In this document: positions 54,929-63,329 of the stretch, one piece after another
How positions within the stretch are numbered: position 1 is the first letter of the stretch
Layout of the letters: every line of letters starts with the position of its first letter
Assembly: GCA_900473175.1 (NCBI GenBank)
Contig: UCKM01000007.1
Location: 34,849 to 98,848 of the forward strand
Source: Hyphomicrobiales bacterium
GTDB taxonomy: Bacteria > Pseudomonadota > Alphaproteobacteria > Rhizobiales > Rhizobiaceae
DNA: 64,000 bases
Direction: 5' to 3'
Notes under the pieces: model-generated
Seen by the model: only the letters and a program-made list of their open reading frames with translations
Told to the model about the DNA's origin: nothing
The model's database searches: none
Made by a program: the position numbers and the translations under genes

Positions 54929-55128
54929 GATTGCGCGGATTGGAGCAAGGTGCCGGGTAGGTATGGTTGCGACCGTGCCAAAGTCAATGGTTTCTTTCGT
55001 ATGAGTGGCTGGGTGGGCCCTTGCGCAGTAACTTGTTCTCGACATCAGGCTCTTTGGCAGCTATGTCCGCACGGTTGCTCTTGCCCGCAACGACCATCGA
55101 CCCGAACGATGCACGGATGTCCTCGATC

Positions 55129-56235
55129 ATGACCACGACACGACAAGACACGCGCCCAACCCCGAAAGCCGGTTTGCTGGACATCGCAGCCTATGTGCCG
55201 GGCAAGGAACATGCGCCCGGCGTCGCGAAGGTCTACAAGCTCTCGTCCAATGAAACGCCGCTTGGTGCAAGCAGGCACGCGATCGAGGCCTATCGCGAAG
55301 CGGCGGAACGGCTGGAAATCTATCCGGACGGCCAAGCGACCGCGCTGAAGAAGGCCATCGCCGATGTACATGGTTTGAACGCTGACAATATCCTCTGCGG
55401 CAATGGCTCCGACGAGCTGCTCGGCCTTCTTTGCCAAACCTATCTCGCGCCGGGTGATGAAGCGATTTACACTGAGCACGGCTTCATGGTGTACAAGATC
55501 TACATCATGGCGGCTGGCGCCACACCGGTGGTCGCGAAGGAAAAGAACGAGCAGGCGGAAGTCGACTCCATCCTGAGCGCCGTCACGCCGCGCACCAGGA
55601 TCGTGTTCCTTGCCAATCCGAACAATCCGACCGGCACATATCTTCCATTCGAAGAGGTGCGCCGACTGCATGCGGGGCTGCCGAAGAATGTGCTGCTGGT
55701 GCTCGACGCCGCCTATGCGGAATATGTACGCCGCAACGACTACGAAGCCGGCGTTGAATTGGTTTCGTCATTCGAAAATGTCGTCATGACCCGCACCTTC
55801 TCGAAAATCCATGGCCTTGCAGCGCTGCGGATCGGCTGGATGTTCGCGCCGGCTCACGTCATCGATGCGGTCAACCGCATCCGCGGGCCGTTCAATCTCA
55901 ACTCGGCGGCCATTGTCGCTGGAGCCGCGGCCATCCGCGACCGTGCGCATGTGCAAGAGGCCGTGGCTTTCAACGAGAAGTGGCTACCCTGGCTGACGGA
56001 ACAACTGACGGCGCTTGGCCTGCGGGTCACGCCATCGGTCGGCAACTTCCTGCTGGTGCATTTTCCGGACAACGTAGCGAAGTCGGCCGAGAAGGCGGAC
56101 GCTTACCTTACGAGCAAGGGGTATATTTTGCGCCGTGTTGCGGGATACGGATTCCCCAATGCGTTGCGCCTTACCATCGGATCCGAGGAAGCCAATCGCG
56201 GCGTAGTCGCCGCACTCTCCGAATTCTTGAAGTAG
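55129..56235 (+). CDS. hisC: Histidinol-phosphate aminotransferase
   Basis: HisC makes histidinol phosphate from imidazole-acetol phosphate, and rhizobial homologues also act on aromatic amino acids. The 368 aa class I/II PLP aminotransferase shows [44 protein letters not shown], the LDAAYAEYV segment, the PLP lysine in [17 protein letters not shown] and the late [17 protein letters not shown]. Starts at 55117 or 55129 are possible, and 55129 gives the usual length. It is three bases ahead of tyrC. Confidence 0.92.
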   Translation: MTTTRQDTRPTPKAGLLDIAAYVPGKEHAPGVAKVYKLSSNETPLGASRHAIEAYREAAERLEIYPDGQATALKKAIADVHGLNADNILCGNGSDELLGLLCQTYLAPGDEAIYTEHGFMVYKIYIMAAGATPVVAKEKNEQAEVDSILSAVTPRTRIVFLANPNNPTGTYLPFEEVRRLHAGLPKNVLLVLDAAYAEYVRRNDYEAGVELVSSFENVVMTRTFSKIHGLAALRIGWMFAPAHVIDAVNRIRGPFNLNSAAIVAGAAAIRDRAHVQEAVAFNEKWLPWLTEQLTALGLRVTPSVGNFLLVHFPDNVAKSAEKADAYLTSKGYILRRVAGYGFPNALRLTIGSEEANRGVVAALSEFLK

Positions 56236-56238
56236 AAG

Positions 56239-57177
56239 ATGTCCAAAATCCACTTTGATAAAATCGCACTGATCGGCATCGGCCTCATCGGTTCGTCGCT
56301 GGCACGCGTCATCAAGCGTGAGGGCCTCGCCGGTCAAATCGTCATCTCCACCCGCAGCGAAAAGACACTGGAACGGGCCAAGGCGCTTGGCCTCGGCGAC
56401 AGCTACACGCTTGACAGCGCCGAGGCGGTGAAAGACGCCGATCTCGTCGTCATTTCCGTACCGGTCGGCTCATCGGGCGAAGTCGCGCGGCATATTGCGG
56501 GTTCGCTGAAGCCGGGCGCAATCGTCACCGATGTCGGCTCGACCAAGGGCTCGGTCATCGCGCAGATGCAGCCCGAGCTTCCATCCAATGTGCATTTCAT
56601 CCCCGGCCACCCGCTGGCAGGCACGGAATATTCGGGTCCCGATGCCGGCTTTGCCGAGCTCTTTTCCAATCGCTGGTGCATCCTGACGCCACTCGACGGA
56701 ACGGATACCGATGCTCTCGACCGGCTGACGAAATTCTGGGAGGCCTGCGGTTCGAGACTCGACACGATGGATCCGGTGCATCACGACAGGGTTCTCGCCA
56801 TCGTTTCGCACCTGCCGCACATCATCGCCTACAATATCGTAGGCACGGCAAGCGATCTTGAGGAAGTGACGAACTCCGAAGTCATCAAATATTCGGCTTC
56901 CGGATTTCGCGACTTCACCCGCCTTGCAGCGTCGGATCCGACGATGTGGCGCGACGTCTGTCTGCACAACAAGGAAGCCATCCTCGAAATGCTCGCGCGG
57001 TTTTCCGAGGACCTTGCATCGTTGCAGCGATCGATCCGCTGGGGCGACGGCGACGCGCTCTTCAGCCTGTTCACCCGGACCCGTGCAGTCCGGCGAGGCA
57101 TCATCGACGCCGGTCAGGAAGTAGACGCGCCCGATTTCGGGCGGCAGAAAGCAACGCAGGCCACGCCGTCACAGTGA
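56239..57177 (+). CDS. tyrC: Prephenate/arogenate (cyclohexadienyl) dehydrogenase
   Basis: TyrC oxidatively decarboxylates prephenate or arogenate towards tyrosine. The 312 aa protein has the N-terminal Rossmann motif IALIGIGLIGSSLARVIKR, the catalytic His segment FIPGHPLAGTEYSGPDAG and VHHDRVLAIVSHLPHIIAY. No chorismate mutase or ACT domain is seen. Its start is only a few bases after hisC, so the two form an operon for aromatic and histidine amino acids. The C terminus overlaps the convergent DUF2125 gene slightly. Confidence 0.93.
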   Translation: MSKIHFDKIALIGIGLIGSSLARVIKREGLAGQIVISTRSEKTLERAKALGLGDSYTLDSAEAVKDADLVVISVPVGSSGEVARHIAGSLKPGAIVTDVGSTKGSVIAQMQPELPSNVHFIPGHPLAGTEYSGPDAGFAELFSNRWCILTPLDGTDTDALDRLTKFWEACGSRLDTMDPVHHDRVLAIVSHLPHIIAYNIVGTASDLEEVTNSEVIKYSASGFRDFTRLAASDPTMWRDVCLHNKEAILEMLARFSEDLASLQRSIRWGDGDALFSLFTRTRAVRRGIIDAGQEVDAPDFGRQKATQATPSQ

Positions 57178-58188
57178 CGGCAGGCGGCCAATATTGATAA
57201 AGCCCACCGACATCTTGCCGTTCTTGACCGTGATCGGCAGGGTCGGTACACCGCTCGCGTCTCTCGGAGCGAATGCCAGAGCCTGGAGCACGGTGGAAAT
57301 GGTGTTTCCGGCCTCCGGGAAGATGCCGTGGAGCGCGGCGGCGAAACCCTCCGGATTGCGCATCGTCACCTGGAATTCGCCGCTGATCCGTCCGTCTTCA
57401 GCAATTGAGAATGGCCCCGTCACTCCGACACCGCTGCCGTCGCCGAAGGAAAGATCGATCTTGCGCAAGGTGCCCGTCTGGCCGCGCAGCACCGTCAGGT
57501 CGCGTTCCGCCTTGCCGAGAAGCGCAAAGCCATTGGCGAGTTGTACATCCGCCGCGCCGGCAAGCTCGGGCAGGGAACGGTTGGGAATGACATTGTCTGC
57601 AATTTTGAGCTTGTCGAATGACAGCGCGACATCCATTTGCGGGTCATTCGCGATGAATTTCAGCTTGCCGTCGCCGAGCACGGCTATAGATGCGTCACTC
57701 GCTGCGGCATCCCGCTTGTTGACCACGACATTGCTGCCCTGAAATTCCATCTGGCGGGGAAGCGGCCTGTCAAGATGGATGCTCGATGTGAGTTTGTCCC
57801 ATTTTGCGTCAAGCGGCATCAAGCCGGGTAGATCGATTGCCGCCGGACCATCGATCGTGTTGACTATCTGAAGCGGGTCGTAAAGTCGCGCTGCCGAGCG
57901 GAAGGTGCCCGCCGCGATGGAAAGGCCCTTGGCTTTGTCGGCCCAACCTACCTTGGTGCAATCAAGACCGACCCTTAAGGGGAAACCGCTGGCCCGCGCA
58001 TCTTCGCAAGTGGCGTCGATGCCCTTTTCCCTGAAGGCAGCGAGGTTGGTCGCAAGGCGCGATTCCAGCTCATGCGCGAGATAGTACCAGCCAGCCGTAT
58101 AGAGGAGCCCAAGCACAACGATTGTGCCCACGCCATATTTCCAAAGGCGTCCGGTCTTCTTGCTGCTCTCTGGGGTGCTTGACGGCAT
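57169..58188 (-). CDS. DUF2125 membrane-anchored protein
   Basis: This 339 aa protein has an N-terminal TM anchor (YGVGTIVVLGLLYTAGWYYL, about residues 18-38) and a periplasmic DUF2125 domain rich in beta strands. It contains the family CEDARASGFPLRVGLDCTKV pair of cysteines near residues 60-80. The family is alphaproteobacterial, and a role in the envelope is likely but not known. The start at 58188 (MPSSTPESS) is chosen over 58236. It is convergent with tyrC, overlapping by 9 bp. Confidence 0.88.
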   Translation of the reverse strand: MPSSTPESSKKTGRLWKYGVGTIVVLGLLYTAGWYYLAHELESRLATNLAAFREKGIDATCEDARASGFPLRVGLDCTKVGWADKAKGLSIAAGTFRSAARLYDPLQIVNTIDGPAAIDLPGLMPLDAKWDKLTSSIHLDRPLPRQMEFQGSNVVVNKRDAAASDASIAVLGDGKLKFIANDPQMDVALSFDKLKIADNVIPNRSLPELAGAADVQLANGFALLGKAERDLTVLRGQTGTLRKIDLSFGDGSGVGVTGPFSIAEDGRISGEFQVTMRNPEGFAAALHGIFPEAGNTISTVLQALAFAPRDASGVPTLPITVKNGKMSVGFINIGRLPSL

Positions 58189-58253
58189 GGTCCGGCTCTC
58201 GCTATCGATCAGGGGGAAGTGCTTCTTGGGGAACAAAAGCTATCAGGACGGAT

Positions 58254-58778
58254 ATGGGCGATTTTTGGGTCTTTGGCTATGGTTCTTTGATGTGGAAGCC
58301 GGGCTTTGCACATGAGGAAACGGTACATGCCCGTCTTCATGGCTATCGAAGAGCCCTATGCGTGCGCTCCTACGTGCATCGCGGGACGCCAGAGCGACCC
58401 GGTCTGGTGCTCGGTCTCGACCGGGGCGGTTCCTGTCTTGGCATGGCCTTTCGCGTGCCGGGCGACCTTGAGGACGAGGTGGTTGCCTATCTGCGCGCGC
58501 GCGAACTTGTCACCCACGTCTATCTCGAAAGGCGGCTCGGCGTGCGTCTCGCCGACGGCCGCAAAGTCGAGGCGCTGACCTACATCGTCGACCGTGGCCA
58601 CGTGCAATATGCCGGGTCCCTTTCTGTCAGCGAGGCGGCCCGTGCCGTACGCGGCTCCGTCGGCCAGTCTGGCCGCAATGAGGATTATGTGCACAATACG
58701 CTGGAGCACCTCCGCAAGATGAACATCAGAGACCACTGGATGGAAGCGGTGGTCGCGGCGGTCGATGGGGGCGTTTAA
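58254..58778 (+). CDS. ChaC-like gamma-glutamylcyclotransferase
   Basis: This 174 aa protein opens with the family's FVFGYGSLMWKPGF-like motif (FWVFGYGSLMWKPGFAHEE) and carries YRRALCVRSYVHRGTPERPG and EDEVVAYLRARELVTHVYLE, where Glu is the catalytic acid. ChaC enzymes degrade glutathione to 5-oxoproline and Cys-Gly. The start at 58254 is supported by the family opening. It is divergent from the DUF2125 gene. Confidence 0.92.
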   Translation: MGDFWVFGYGSLMWKPGFAHEETVHARLHGYRRALCVRSYVHRGTPERPGLVLGLDRGGSCLGMAFRVPGDLEDEVVAYLRARELVTHVYLERRLGVRLADGRKVEALTYIVDRGHVQYAGSLSVSEAARAVRGSVGQSGRNEDYVHNTLEHLRKMNIRDHWMEAVVAAVDGGV

Positions 58779-58820
58779 GGCGAATCCGTCAGTGTGGTAA
58801 CCCGGATGCGCCAGCCCGGC

Positions 58821-59606
58821 TTAAGCGTCTACGCCCAGTTCCTTGAGCCGCGCGATCGCCGTTGGTGGCATGGGCGGAGGATTGCCGGATTTCGCGGTGG
58901 CGATCAAAAGGTCGTCGCATGCAGCTTCCGTGACCTCTTCCAGCTTTTTTAGGAAAGCGTCATTGTCGAGGCCAGGCTCGATCGGCGGCAGGATGCGGCA
59001 GCGGATCACGCCCGGATAGCGCATGAACTTGCGGCGTGGCCAGAACAGCCCGGCATTGTGGGCGATCGGAACCACGGGAACGCCAAGCTCGCCATAGATA
59101 TGGGCGACACCGTATTTGTAGTGGGGCGGTGCTCCGGGCGCCGTGCGTGTCCCTTCGGGATAGATCATCAGCTGTCGGCCATCGGCAACGGCCGCACGGG
59201 CGCCCTTGACAGCAGCCTTCATGGCGGCAGAGCGTTTGCCGCGATCAATCGGCACCATCTTCATCTTGGCGATGTACCAGCCGAAGAGCGGGATCCAGGT
59301 CAATTCGCGCTTGAGGATATAGACCGGGTCGGCGATGTGGGGAAGAAAGGCATAGGTATCCCAGAAGGATTGATGCTTCGGCGCGCAGATATAGGGGCCG
59401 TCGGGAATGTTCTCCAGGCCTTCAATATGATGGTCCGCGCCGACGATGATCTTCTGCAGCCAGAGGTTGGATCGGGCCCAATTCTTGGGAACACTCCAGG
59501 CCTGCTTGCGCGGGCTTAGAAAGTAATAGGGCGTGAATATGATCATCTGGATGATCATATTGAGATAGAAGGCGGCGTTGAAAGCAAGTGATCGGATGAT
59601 CGTCAT
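58821..59606 (-). CDS. plsC: 1-acyl-sn-glycerol-3-phosphate acyltransferase
   Basis: PlsC makes phosphatidic acid from lysophosphatidic acid. The 261 aa membrane-bound protein has an N-terminal hydrophobic helix (FNAAFYLNMIIQMIIFTPY) and the acyltransferase boxes: I ICAPKHQSFWDTYAF (the HX4D motif appears as HQSFWD), II VPIDRGKRSAAMKAA and III IYPEGTRTAPG, then PVVPIAHNAGLFW. It is 119 bp downstream of ydcF on the same strand. Confidence 0.93.
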   Translation of the reverse strand: MTIIRSLAFNAAFYLNMIIQMIIFTPYYFLSPRKQAWSVPKNWARSNLWLQKIIVGADHHIEGLENIPDGPYICAPKHQSFWDTYAFLPHIADPVYILKRELTWIPLFGWYIAKMKMVPIDRGKRSAAMKAAVKGARAAVADGRQLMIYPEGTRTAPGAPPHYKYGVAHIYGELGVPVVPIAHNAGLFWPRRKFMRYPGVIRCRILPPIEPGLDNDAFLKKLEEVTEAACDDLLIATAKSGNPPPMPPTAIARLKELGVDA

Positions 59607-59725
59607 GAGGGTCTCTGGTGGCGCCGGTGGGTTTGCGGCCTTGGTTATACTAGACGGGACCTGCCGTACACTAGGGTCAGGACCCTAATACGATCAAAAT
59701 GGAACTGGCCGGGAACGGCAGGGCT

Positions 59726-60448
59726 TCAGTCCTTGATGCGATGGAGCAACGCGGCGGAAGCTTCCGACAGGCTGTCAGGCAACTCCGAGCGCATGACGGC
59801 TCCAAGGTATTTGACATATTCAACGAGGAGCACGCGAACGACGAGGCCGCGTGCAATCCAGTCTCCGTCCCGCAGATTGCTGTTGATGATCGGGTAGGGA
59901 ATGAACTCGATGTCCTGCGAGGCGTGGCGCAGTTCAACCATTGTGCGGGGAATGTGATAATTGTTGGTGACGACGATGATCCGTTTGTAGTGGTTCGCAT
60001 TGGCCCACTTGACGCTCTCGGCGGCATTGCCGATCGTATCCAGCGCCGAGCGGTCTATGTCGACGCAACATTCGAACAGGGTGGCGTCGCCGCCGGTCAC
60101 GCGCTGCAATTCGCTGCGGTTGATGGCGGAATGCACGCCGCTGATGAACAAGCGTTCGCCGCGCTTGTTCTTGAGGAGATCGAGCGCGCCCTCGATGCGA
60201 GAATAGCCACCGGTGAGGACGACAATCCCATCGGCGGGCTCGATCAAATCCGGTGCCTCCATGGTGGTCACCCGATCACTGAATATGATGAAGCCGCCGA
60301 TGAACAGGCCAAGGCCGAGAATGCAAAGCACGAACAGCGGCAGAACGATCCGTCTGCGGATGAACGTGATCAATCGACCATCGCCGTTGATATCGCCGGT
60401 GCCTGGCTTACCGTTGCTGTCGTTCACGCCGTCCATTTTGCGCCGCAA
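59726..60448 (-). CDS. YdcF-family (DUF218) membrane protein
   Basis: This 240 aa protein has one N-terminal TM helix (LPLFVLCILGLGLFIGGFII, about residues 36-56) and a DUF218 domain facing the periplasm: GIVVLTGGYSRIEGALDLL, RLFISGVHSAINRS, ESVKWANANHYKRIIVVTNNYHIPR. YdcF/SanA-like proteins are linked to envelope integrity and vancomycin resistance. The listed start is TTG with AAGG upstream. ATG at 60436 is an alternative. It lies between ftsX and plsC and may be in the same transcript. Confidence 0.87.
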   Translation of the reverse strand: MRRKMDGVNDSNGKPGTGDINGDGRLITFIRRRIVLPLFVLCILGLGLFIGGFIIFSDRVTTMEAPDLIEPADGIVVLTGGYSRIEGALDLLKNKRGERLFISGVHSAINRSELQRVTGGDATLFECCVDIDRSALDTIGNAAESVKWANANHYKRIIVVTNNYHIPRTMVELRHASQDIEFIPYPIINSNLRDGDWIARGLVVRVLLVEYVKYLGAVMRSELPDSLSEASAALLHRIKD

Positions 60449-60575
60449 ATTGCCTTATCTCAGATACTTTTTTAGAGGGTCGGCAGCAGGCGTGCCGGAG
60501 CCTTTGTGAAATCCATGCTACTGGAACTAAATTAACAAACTTAGGGCCGCCATTTCATCGCAACAGGTTCTGGCT

Positions 60576-61580
60576 CTAGCCTTCATGACTGTCGCCTGTG
60601 CGTCCGTCCACCTGCCGCAAATGGGCGATGACTGTCATTCTTGTTGTTATCATGGTCAAAACACTGACTGCGAGGATTATGAGGACGACACCGGAATAAC
60701 CGCCTGAACCGATGGAAAAATTACCGAAAAGCGCGGTTGCCTGGTCGGCCTCCGGAGTCGCGAGATTGTGCGAAGACCACCAGGCAATCATCAGGAAAAT
60801 CGCCATGGCAAGGGCACCGCCGCAAAGCGCGCCTTTGAGTGCCGTCCAGAAGAAATGCCGCTCGAACTGGCGCGCCACGAACTTCTGTTCCGCCCCGATG
60901 AAATGGAGGACTTCGATAATATGCCCGTTGCCGGCCATGGCTCCCCGCGTGGCGAAGATGACGGTAAGGACCGTCGCCGCGATGACGAGGCCGAGAACCG
61001 CCATGCCGATGAGCACGGTCGATCGCGCCATCGATACCAACCGGTCAACCCAATTGCGATGATCGTCAAAGCTGGCGCCGGGCACGTCCTTGACGAGCGC
61101 GGCGCGGATGGCGGCGAAATCCGGCGGGGAGGCTTCATCGAGCGTGACGATGACCAGACGCGGGACAGGCAGTTCGTCAATATCAAGCCCAGTGCCAAGC
61201 CAAGGCTCCAGAAGCCGCGCAGTGGCAGCGCGATCGATGACGCGCGTGGATTTCACGCCGGAAAAGCCTTGCGCGATCGAGCTCGCTTGTGCGAGCAACG
61301 CTTCCATGTCCTGCCCTTCGACGGGCCGGATCTGGATTGTCGCTTCGGTCGAGATCTGGCTCTGCCAGGTTGCCGCAGTCGATTGGACGAGGCTGACGGC
61401 GCCGATGGTGAGGCAGGCAAGGAATGTCATGATGGCGATGACGATCATCAAGGCGTGGCCGACGACGTTGCCGGCCGGTACGATGGGCGCCTGGCCATTC
61501 TTGCGGCGCACGAGCTTCGTGAACTTCTCGATAAGGGGCCACGCCTGATCCTTGAGTTTGGCGGCGTCAATCATAGACAT
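60576..61580 (-). CDS. ftsX: Cell division ABC-type membrane protein FtsX
   Basis: FtsX is the membrane partner of FtsE in control of peptidoglycan hydrolysis at the septum. The 334 aa protein has four TM helices (first near residues 45-67: HALMIVIAIMTFLACLTIGA) and a large periplasmic loop between TM1 and TM2. The FtsX permease domain is at the C-terminal end (LGLVIAATVLTVIFATRGAM, FIGAEQKFVARQFERHFF). GGAAGG precedes the ATG. The first codons overlap the ftsE end by 14 bp, so the two are coupled. Confidence 0.93.
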   Translation of the reverse strand: MSMIDAAKLKDQAWPLIEKFTKLVRRKNGQAPIVPAGNVVGHALMIVIAIMTFLACLTIGAVSLVQSTAATWQSQISTEATIQIRPVEGQDMEALLAQASSIAQGFSGVKSTRVIDRAATARLLEPWLGTGLDIDELPVPRLVIVTLDEASPPDFAAIRAALVKDVPGASFDDHRNWVDRLVSMARSTVLIGMAVLGLVIAATVLTVIFATRGAMAGNGHIIEVLHFIGAEQKFVARQFERHFFWTALKGALCGGALAMAIFLMIAWWSSHNLATPEADQATALFGNFSIGSGGYSGVVLIILAVSVLTMITTRMTVIAHLRQVDGRTGDSHEG

Positions 61581-62226
61581 CGAGCCTTCCCTGGTCGAGG
61601 ATCATGCGCCGCGCGTTGATCTGGTCCATCAGCGTCAGGTCGTGGGTCGCGATCACAACTGCAGTGCCTGATCTATTCAATTCGCCGAAAAGCCGCAGCA
61701 ACCGGCGTGCGAGCGGCGGATCGACATTGCCGGTCGGTTCGTCGGCCAGAAGGATCTCCGGCTGGTCGATCAAGGCGCGGGCAATGGCGGCGCGCTGCTT
61801 CTCTCCGCCGGACAGGACCGGCGGCAGCACATGCATGCGCTCGCCAAGGCCGACCCAGTGCAGGAGTTCCTCGACTTCGGCCCGGTAAGTGGCTTCTTCC
61901 TTGCCCCGCACACGCAGGGGCAGCGCGACGTTCTGATAGGTAGTCATATGGTCGAGCAGGCGGAAATCCTGGAACACCACACCGATGCGGCGGCGTAGCA
62001 ACGGCATTTCCTTTGACGAGATGGTGGAAATGTCCTTGCCGAAGACGGTGATCAGACCACGCGTCGGTTTCAGGGTCATGAAAAGCAGACGCAGCAGGGA
62101 TGTCTTTCCGGCGCCCGAGGGGCCGGTCAGGAACTGGAACGACCGGGGCGAAATATGGAGGCTGACGTCGCGCAGAACCTCCGGGCCCATCCCGTATCGC
62201 AAACCGACATTCTCAAAACGAATCAA
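61567..62226 (-). CDS. ftsE: Cell division ATP-binding protein FtsE
   Basis: FtsE is an ABC ATPase that drives FtsX. The 219 aa protein has Walker A in GPSGAGKTSLLRLL, the Q-loop VFQDFRLLDHM, the signature LSGGEKQRAAIARAL, Walker B ILLADEPTGNVD and the His switch in VIATHDLTLM. I chose the TTG at 62226 because GGAAAA lies six bases before it and the protein then begins IRFENVGLRYG after the start codon, as usual. A GTG at 62256 would add ten residues but has no ribosome-binding site. Confidence 0.93.
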   Translation of the reverse strand: MIRFENVGLRYGMGPEVLRDVSLHISPRSFQFLTGPSGAGKTSLLRLLFMTLKPTRGLITVFGKDISTISSKEMPLLRRRIGVVFQDFRLLDHMTTYQNVALPLRVRGKEEATYRAEVEELLHWVGLGERMHVLPPVLSGGEKQRAAIARALIDQPEILLADEPTGNVDPPLARRLLRLFGELNRSGTAVVIATHDLTLMDQINARRMILDQGRLDVYD

Positions 62227-62400
62227 GCGTAATTTTCCAATCTCGTGGCCACGCACGTTTTATTTTGCGCAGATCGATTTGACCACCCACCAAACGTACC
62301 TGAACAGCAGCCGAAAACATTAATTTTTGCGCGCTAGGCTTCCTGCCATGATTCGGAGAAACATGACTGCAACATGGCAGGATGATCGGAAAAGCGTGTG

Positions 62401-62697
62401 ATGACACAATCCGCACCGCTGGCGGCCACAAATGATGCATTTGTCTTCGCTTTGCCGCCCGACAAGTTAGCGGTTGAAGACGCCTGTTTCGAAACCATTG
62501 TTCCGGGTGCACAGGGCACAGCGTCGGCTCAGCTCCACCGTCCATCGCTTGACGACGAGAACATGACCATCTTCCAGGGTGGTTCGAGCGCGCAGAGCAA
62601 ACGTCCAGGTTTCGGTTACTGGCTTTTCGTTGCCTTGGTCGCTGTTTCCGTTTTCTGGATTACCGGCGGCCATGCACTCTTCTTGACGTCGCGCTAG
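62401..62697 (+). CDS. Small single-pass membrane protein
   Basis: The 98 aa protein has a disordered N-terminal region (residues 1-65, including FQGGSSAQSKRPGFGYWLFV) and a C-terminal TM helix (WLFVALVAVSVFWITGGHALF). No domain is recognised. A GGAAAAG-like site precedes the start. The adjacent GTG at 62398 could also be used. It is divergent from ftsE and precedes hpt. Proteins with this layout are found in Rhizobiales as far as I recall, but no function is known. Confidence 0.65.
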   Translation: MTQSAPLAATNDAFVFALPPDKLAVEDACFETIVPGAQGTASAQLHRPSLDDENMTIFQGGSSAQSKRPGFGYWLFVALVAVSVFWITGGHALFLTSR

Positions 62698-62789
62698 GGC
62701 GAGGGCGGACACTGGGTTTTGCTTTTTGCATGTAGATCGGGTTATAGCAGCCTCCGTGACATCCCCAGCGACGAACCAGGAAGACGCGC

Positions 62790-63326
62790 ATGCCCAAGGT
62801 CAGCGGAAAAAATATCGACGTTCTCTTTAGTGCGCAGACCATTGCTGATCGCAATCTCGAGCTTGCAAAGGCAATCGTTGCGCGGAACTTCGAGAATCTT
62901 CTGGTAATCTCGATCCTGAAAGGATCGTTCATTTTTGCGGCTGATTTGATCCGCGCCATGCACGATGCCGGTGCCGAACCCGATGTGGAATTCATTACCG
63001 TTTCAAGCTATGGCAAGGGCACCGAGAGCGGCGAAGTGCGCTTGCTGCGCGATATTGACAGCGATGTGCACGGGCGTGACGTGCTGTTGATCGACGATAT
63101 CCTGGAATCGGGCAGGACGCTCAAATTCACCCGCGAGTTGATGCTGGAGCATGGCGCCCGCAGCATTTCGATTGCCGTGCTGCTCGACAAGAGCGTCAAG
63201 CGCAAGACCGACATCGAAGCCGATTTCAAGGGCTTTGAATGCCCCGATTATTTTGTCGTGGGCTACGGCATGGATGTCGGGCATTCGTTCCGGCAACTGC
63301 CCTATGTCGGGGTGGTTACCGAGTAA
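62790..63326 (+). CDS. hpt: Hypoxanthine phosphoribosyltransferase
   Basis: Hpt salvages hypoxanthine (and guanine) with PRPP to form IMP/GMP. The 178 aa protein has the PRPP-binding motif VLLIDDILESGRTLKF, the flexible-loop SSYGKGTESGEV, an N-terminal LLVISILKGSFIFAADLIRA and the C-terminal CPDYFVVGYGMDVGHSFRQLPYVGVV purine-binding segment (shown in parts: YFVVGYGMD, RQLPYVGVV). Length is typical. It is convergent with the TIGR02302-type gene. Confidence 0.94.
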   Translation: MPKVSGKNIDVLFSAQTIADRNLELAKAIVARNFENLLVISILKGSFIFAADLIRAMHDAGAEPDVEFITVSSYGKGTESGEVRLLRDIDSDVHGRDVLLIDDILESGRTLKFTRELMLEHGARSISIAVLLDKSVKRKTDIEADFKGFECPDYFVVGYGMDVGHSFRQLPYVGVVTE

Positions 63327-63329
63327 GAC

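Noticed and set aside
54929-55128. Possible SAM-II riboswitch before metX
   Set aside because: The conserved SAM-II core and pseudoknot sequences (such as the GATTTAAC and GCTAAA segments) were not found. Only a TTGACT promoter-like box is seen.
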